This document shows positions 63,501 to 64,000 of a DNA stretch of 64,000 nucleotides, piece by piece (position 1 is the first letter of the stretch; each line of letters begins with the position of its first letter). The DNA lies in the NCBI RefSeq assembly GCF_003589595.1, contig NW_020653750.1, positions 423,061 to 487,060 of the forward strand, written 5' to 3'. Both the position numbers and the translations under genes were made by a program. Source of the DNA: Hyposmocoma kahamanoa. Taxonomy: Eukaryota; Arthropoda; Insecta; Lepidoptera; Cosmopterigidae. The notes under the pieces were generated by a model that worked only from the letters and a program-made list of their open reading frames with translations, was not told the origin of the DNA and did no database searches.

Positions 63501-64000
63501 ATTACTTTATGTATAAGCCTCATTACAAAAGATGTTATAGTTGACGAAATATTATTTGGACCAATTCGTCTTATCTTTTGAACTTTCGACTACAATAGGA
63601 CAAAAGCGTGAGCATCTCTTTAACGTACGTGCTATCTGTACAGTGCAAACAACAAGATTACAACTTTTATGCACTGGTACTTAACTCTGAATTTGATAAT
63701 CTTTACGCAGTACTAATTTTACTGAATTTGTAAGAAAAGAGTCAGTAGTCGGTATTTCACGGAGTATCTACAGTTTAAATAATCTCAGTACAGAGTACTA
63801 AAAAACCGACCTCAAAAGTCATTCATCCCCTAGTTTACCACCCTTAAAGGTGGAATATTTTTTTCCAAATTTAAATGGGACCACTACTGAGGTACCCTCT
63901 TTCCAACAAAAAATAGTTATCAAAATCGGTTATATATGACCTGACGTGTAAAGAAACAACTCAAAACCAGAATTCAGAAAAAACTCGACTCGAAATGACT
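48572..64000 (+). CDS. Hrs: Hrs, ESCRT-0 subunit (5' ten exons; 3' end outside window)
   Basis: Endosomal sorting protein that binds PI3P and ubiquitinated cargo on early endosomes. Exons: 48,572-48,605; 48,866-48,950; 49,068-49,171; 49,648-49,808; 52,292-52,407; 53,007-53,127; 53,426-53,533; 61,256-61,412; 62,407-62,573; 63,191-63,321. All have GT-AG borders and consistent phases. Exons 1-4 encode the VHS domain ([30 protein letters not shown]). Exons 5-7 encode the FYVE finger ([27 protein letters not shown]). Exon 8 has the UIM ([17 protein letters not shown]). Exon 9 has [13 protein letters not shown] and exon 10 has [14 protein letters not shown], both as in animal Hrs. The coiled coil and Gln-rich end must follow beyond 64,000. 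A small exon between 7 and 8 (the usual EYL-x-S-x-L-x-QQ linker) was not found and may be missing from this model. Confidence 0.95.
50111..51027. mobile_element. Foldback element with ~300-bp inverted arms in an Hrs intron
   Basis: The left arm (50,111 to about 50,450) and right arm (about 50,726-51,027) are inverted copies. The left end is TTGCCCGTGGTCCAACTGCA and the right end is the reverse complement of TTGCCCATGGTCCAACTGCA, both flanked by TA (50,109-50,110; 51,028-51,029). The left arm has an extra palindromic piece (TAGTCCAACTAGTTGGACCA). The ~275-bp centre is GC-richer and non-coding. TA flanks suggest mobilisation by a Tc1/mariner-type transposase (inference). Confidence 0.88.
51028..52291. 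other. Rest of Hrs intron 4
   Basis: AT-rich intron without recognised exon or repeat. Confidence 0.5.
53842..54132 (-). CDS. LSm5: LSm5, U6 snRNA-associated Sm-like protein
   Basis: Subunit of the LSm2-8 ring that binds the U6 snRNA 3' end in splicing and of the LSm1-7 ring in mRNA decay. The 96-aa product starts [20 protein letters not shown]. The Sm1 motif is [20 protein letters not shown] followed by [17 protein letters not shown]. The Sm2 motif is [15 protein letters not shown]. The length is normal for LSm5. The coding region is intronless, and a TTTATT (AATAAA on the sense strand) lies about 21 nt after the stop. It lies antisense within the large Hrs intron between exons 7 and 8. No defects are seen, so it is likely functional. 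Confidence 0.97.
   Translation of the reverse strand: MSQTALPNPNTLLPLELVDKCIGSRIHIIMKNDKEMVGTLQGFDDFVNMLLDDVTEYESTPEGRKITKLDQILLNGNNIAMLVPGGEMPGENYDGQ
54133..56017. other. Intronic spacer between LSm5 and the TPX2-like gene
   Basis: Promoters of two divergent genes should lie here: LSm5 reads left and the TPX2-like gene reads right. There are no recognised repeats; the open frames at 55,020-55,483 are short and unsupported. Confidence 0.5.
56018..57460 (+). CDS. TPX2: TPX2-like spindle assembly factor
   Basis: Microtubule-associated mitotic spindle protein of the TPX2 family (Ran-regulated nucleation, Aurora A partner in vertebrates). The 480-aa single-exon frame starts at ATG 56,018 (GAAATGG). 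The family signature is seen in repeated F(K/E)A(R/Q)P motifs ([40 protein letters not shown]), [25 protein letters not shown], and the C-terminal [15 protein letters not shown] followed by a charged helical stretch ([20 protein letters not shown]). It is shorter than vertebrate TPX2 (~750 aa), and I do not see a clear Aurora-A-binding N-terminus. It is intronless and nested sense-strand in the Hrs intron. A poly(A) signal AATAAA lies at about 57,788. The lack of introns could reflect retroposition, but the frame is intact. Confidence 0.9.
   Translation: MAKSFVTKFRGENFFTPETKIKDEPVSPDEEHFGDQHHLDYFDGSEVVGMRKSLSLNDIAALREDFMGLDLQSNREDKRYRPAPCASQELSKTKFVSMAEAIYHYQRDTPGRFHSTKPQKYQNVRHNGVSGLTVPQSPMLRCKTRARPVHIESQKDKEERELEEMKKFKLRANPIPKSVLQGTRNLPDVSKKPPTIPEPFKLTEIHKKTPCPSPEQILQFKARPAPRHILEKPHIPPKPSVSITVPDSPKLHFKKAKSEDRHDIVMQSNHGTILKAKSAEKSRLLRQGPIKPVPFSFVKRDEEIKKRKEEWIKQQIHEERKQASQFKAQPLPVAVKKRMCHVTIKSSSSNASENKENHVKFEARPASVLYKEPFKPVRHEIHIIKSKPFQLTTEKRAAEREMFELHLKDKEKEMEHIKEQKEKERLEAEEREKVKLRAKLVHHAKPVPLKVINKPFVPEKLKIPLTVPETPTFVRKLNKN
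57461..60994. other. Hrs intron 7, distal part
   Basis: Contains the TPX2-like 3' UTR, a minus-strand R1 3' fragment at 58,619-58,740, a CCGTGACCATGG block near 58,897, and two approximate copies of TCGGTTCTAGTCACAAAA-type sequence (58,960 and 59,018). The open frames at 59,489-60,190 are Gln/Ser/His-rich or unrecognised. They may be a decayed element. Confidence 0.4.
58619..58740 (-). repeat. R1 repeat 3' fragment, reverse orientation
   Basis: A T-run, then ATATCAAGTGACGGGACGAA and GCGCCTGATGCTAAGATACA, the reverse complement of the R1 3' end. Confidence 0.68.
60995..61160. mobile_element. Small MITE just before Hrs exon 8
   Basis: The left end CGTATTCCAGAACTCAATGC TCAAGTCAGGA and the right end, reverse complement CGTATTCTAGAACTCTACTC ... 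CAAGTCAGGA, pair over ~35 bp with a few mismatches. The element ends less than 100 bp from the exon 8 acceptor. No transposase frame. The target duplication is not clear. Confidence 0.65.
61413..62406. other. Hrs intron 8
   Basis: AT-rich; nothing recognised. Confidence 0.5.
62705..62966 (+). repeat. R1 repeat in Hrs intron 9
   Basis: GCCGCCTTACCTATTTCTGC through GGTGCTGGTTAAATTACAGC to CGTCTTGTCACTTTGTATCA; it lacks the first ~50 bp of the family. Confidence 0.72.
63322..64000. other. Hrs intron 10 (partial)
   Basis: The AACCGACCTC-type interspersed repeat, also seen at 27,736-28,090 and in the same orientation, occupies about 63,800-63,960. The rest of Hrs lies beyond the window edge. Confidence 0.55.

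Overview
The window looks like nuclear DNA of an insect, most likely a moth or butterfly. It is AT-rich, its genes have GT-AG introns, and it is full of small dispersed repeats: tRNA-derived SINE-like units, non-LTR fragments, a mariner and several MITEs. The species call rests on gene content and repeat style and was not tested by search.

Left half (1-42,300): a cluster of three inward-rectifier K+ channel (Kir/Irk) genes. Two are tandem paralogues on the minus strand, called KirA (1,696-5,570) and KirB (11,653-16,866) here. They share an identical three-exon layout: a variable first exon, a 1,058-nt core exon carrying the M1-pore-M2 region and cytoplasmic domain, and a remote 98-nt last exon encoding a short tail. 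About 240 bp of 5' flank is also shared. KirC (40,984-42,259, plus strand) is more diverged and lacks the remote tail exon. Two further minus-strand coding exons flank KirB: a first exon at 20,895-21,325 and a last exon at 8,000-8,304. Their splice phases do not fit each other but both fit the KirB core exon, so I propose that KirB has an alternative long N-terminus and an alternative long C-terminus.

Middle (17,000-48,000, around KirC): mostly gene-poor. It holds a mariner (21,611-23,500) with a 475-bp internal tandem duplication and a nested MITE with an 8-bp target duplication. A ~300-bp repeat family (called R1 here) occurs about 16 times across the window. There is also a ~99-bp tandem array with an inverted end (43,571-44,310), two adjacent near-perfect hairpins (30,012-30,120), and RTE-like and Jockey/CR1-like non-LTR fragments.

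Right part (48,500-64,000): the plus-strand gene Hrs, the ESCRT-0 subunit (VHS, FYVE and UIM), with ten exons visible and the 3' end beyond the window. A 7.7-kb Hrs intron contains two intact intronless genes: LSm5 (minus, U6 snRNP ring subunit) and a TPX2-like spindle factor (plus). Another Hrs intron carries a 917-bp foldback element with ~300-bp inverted arms and TA flanks.
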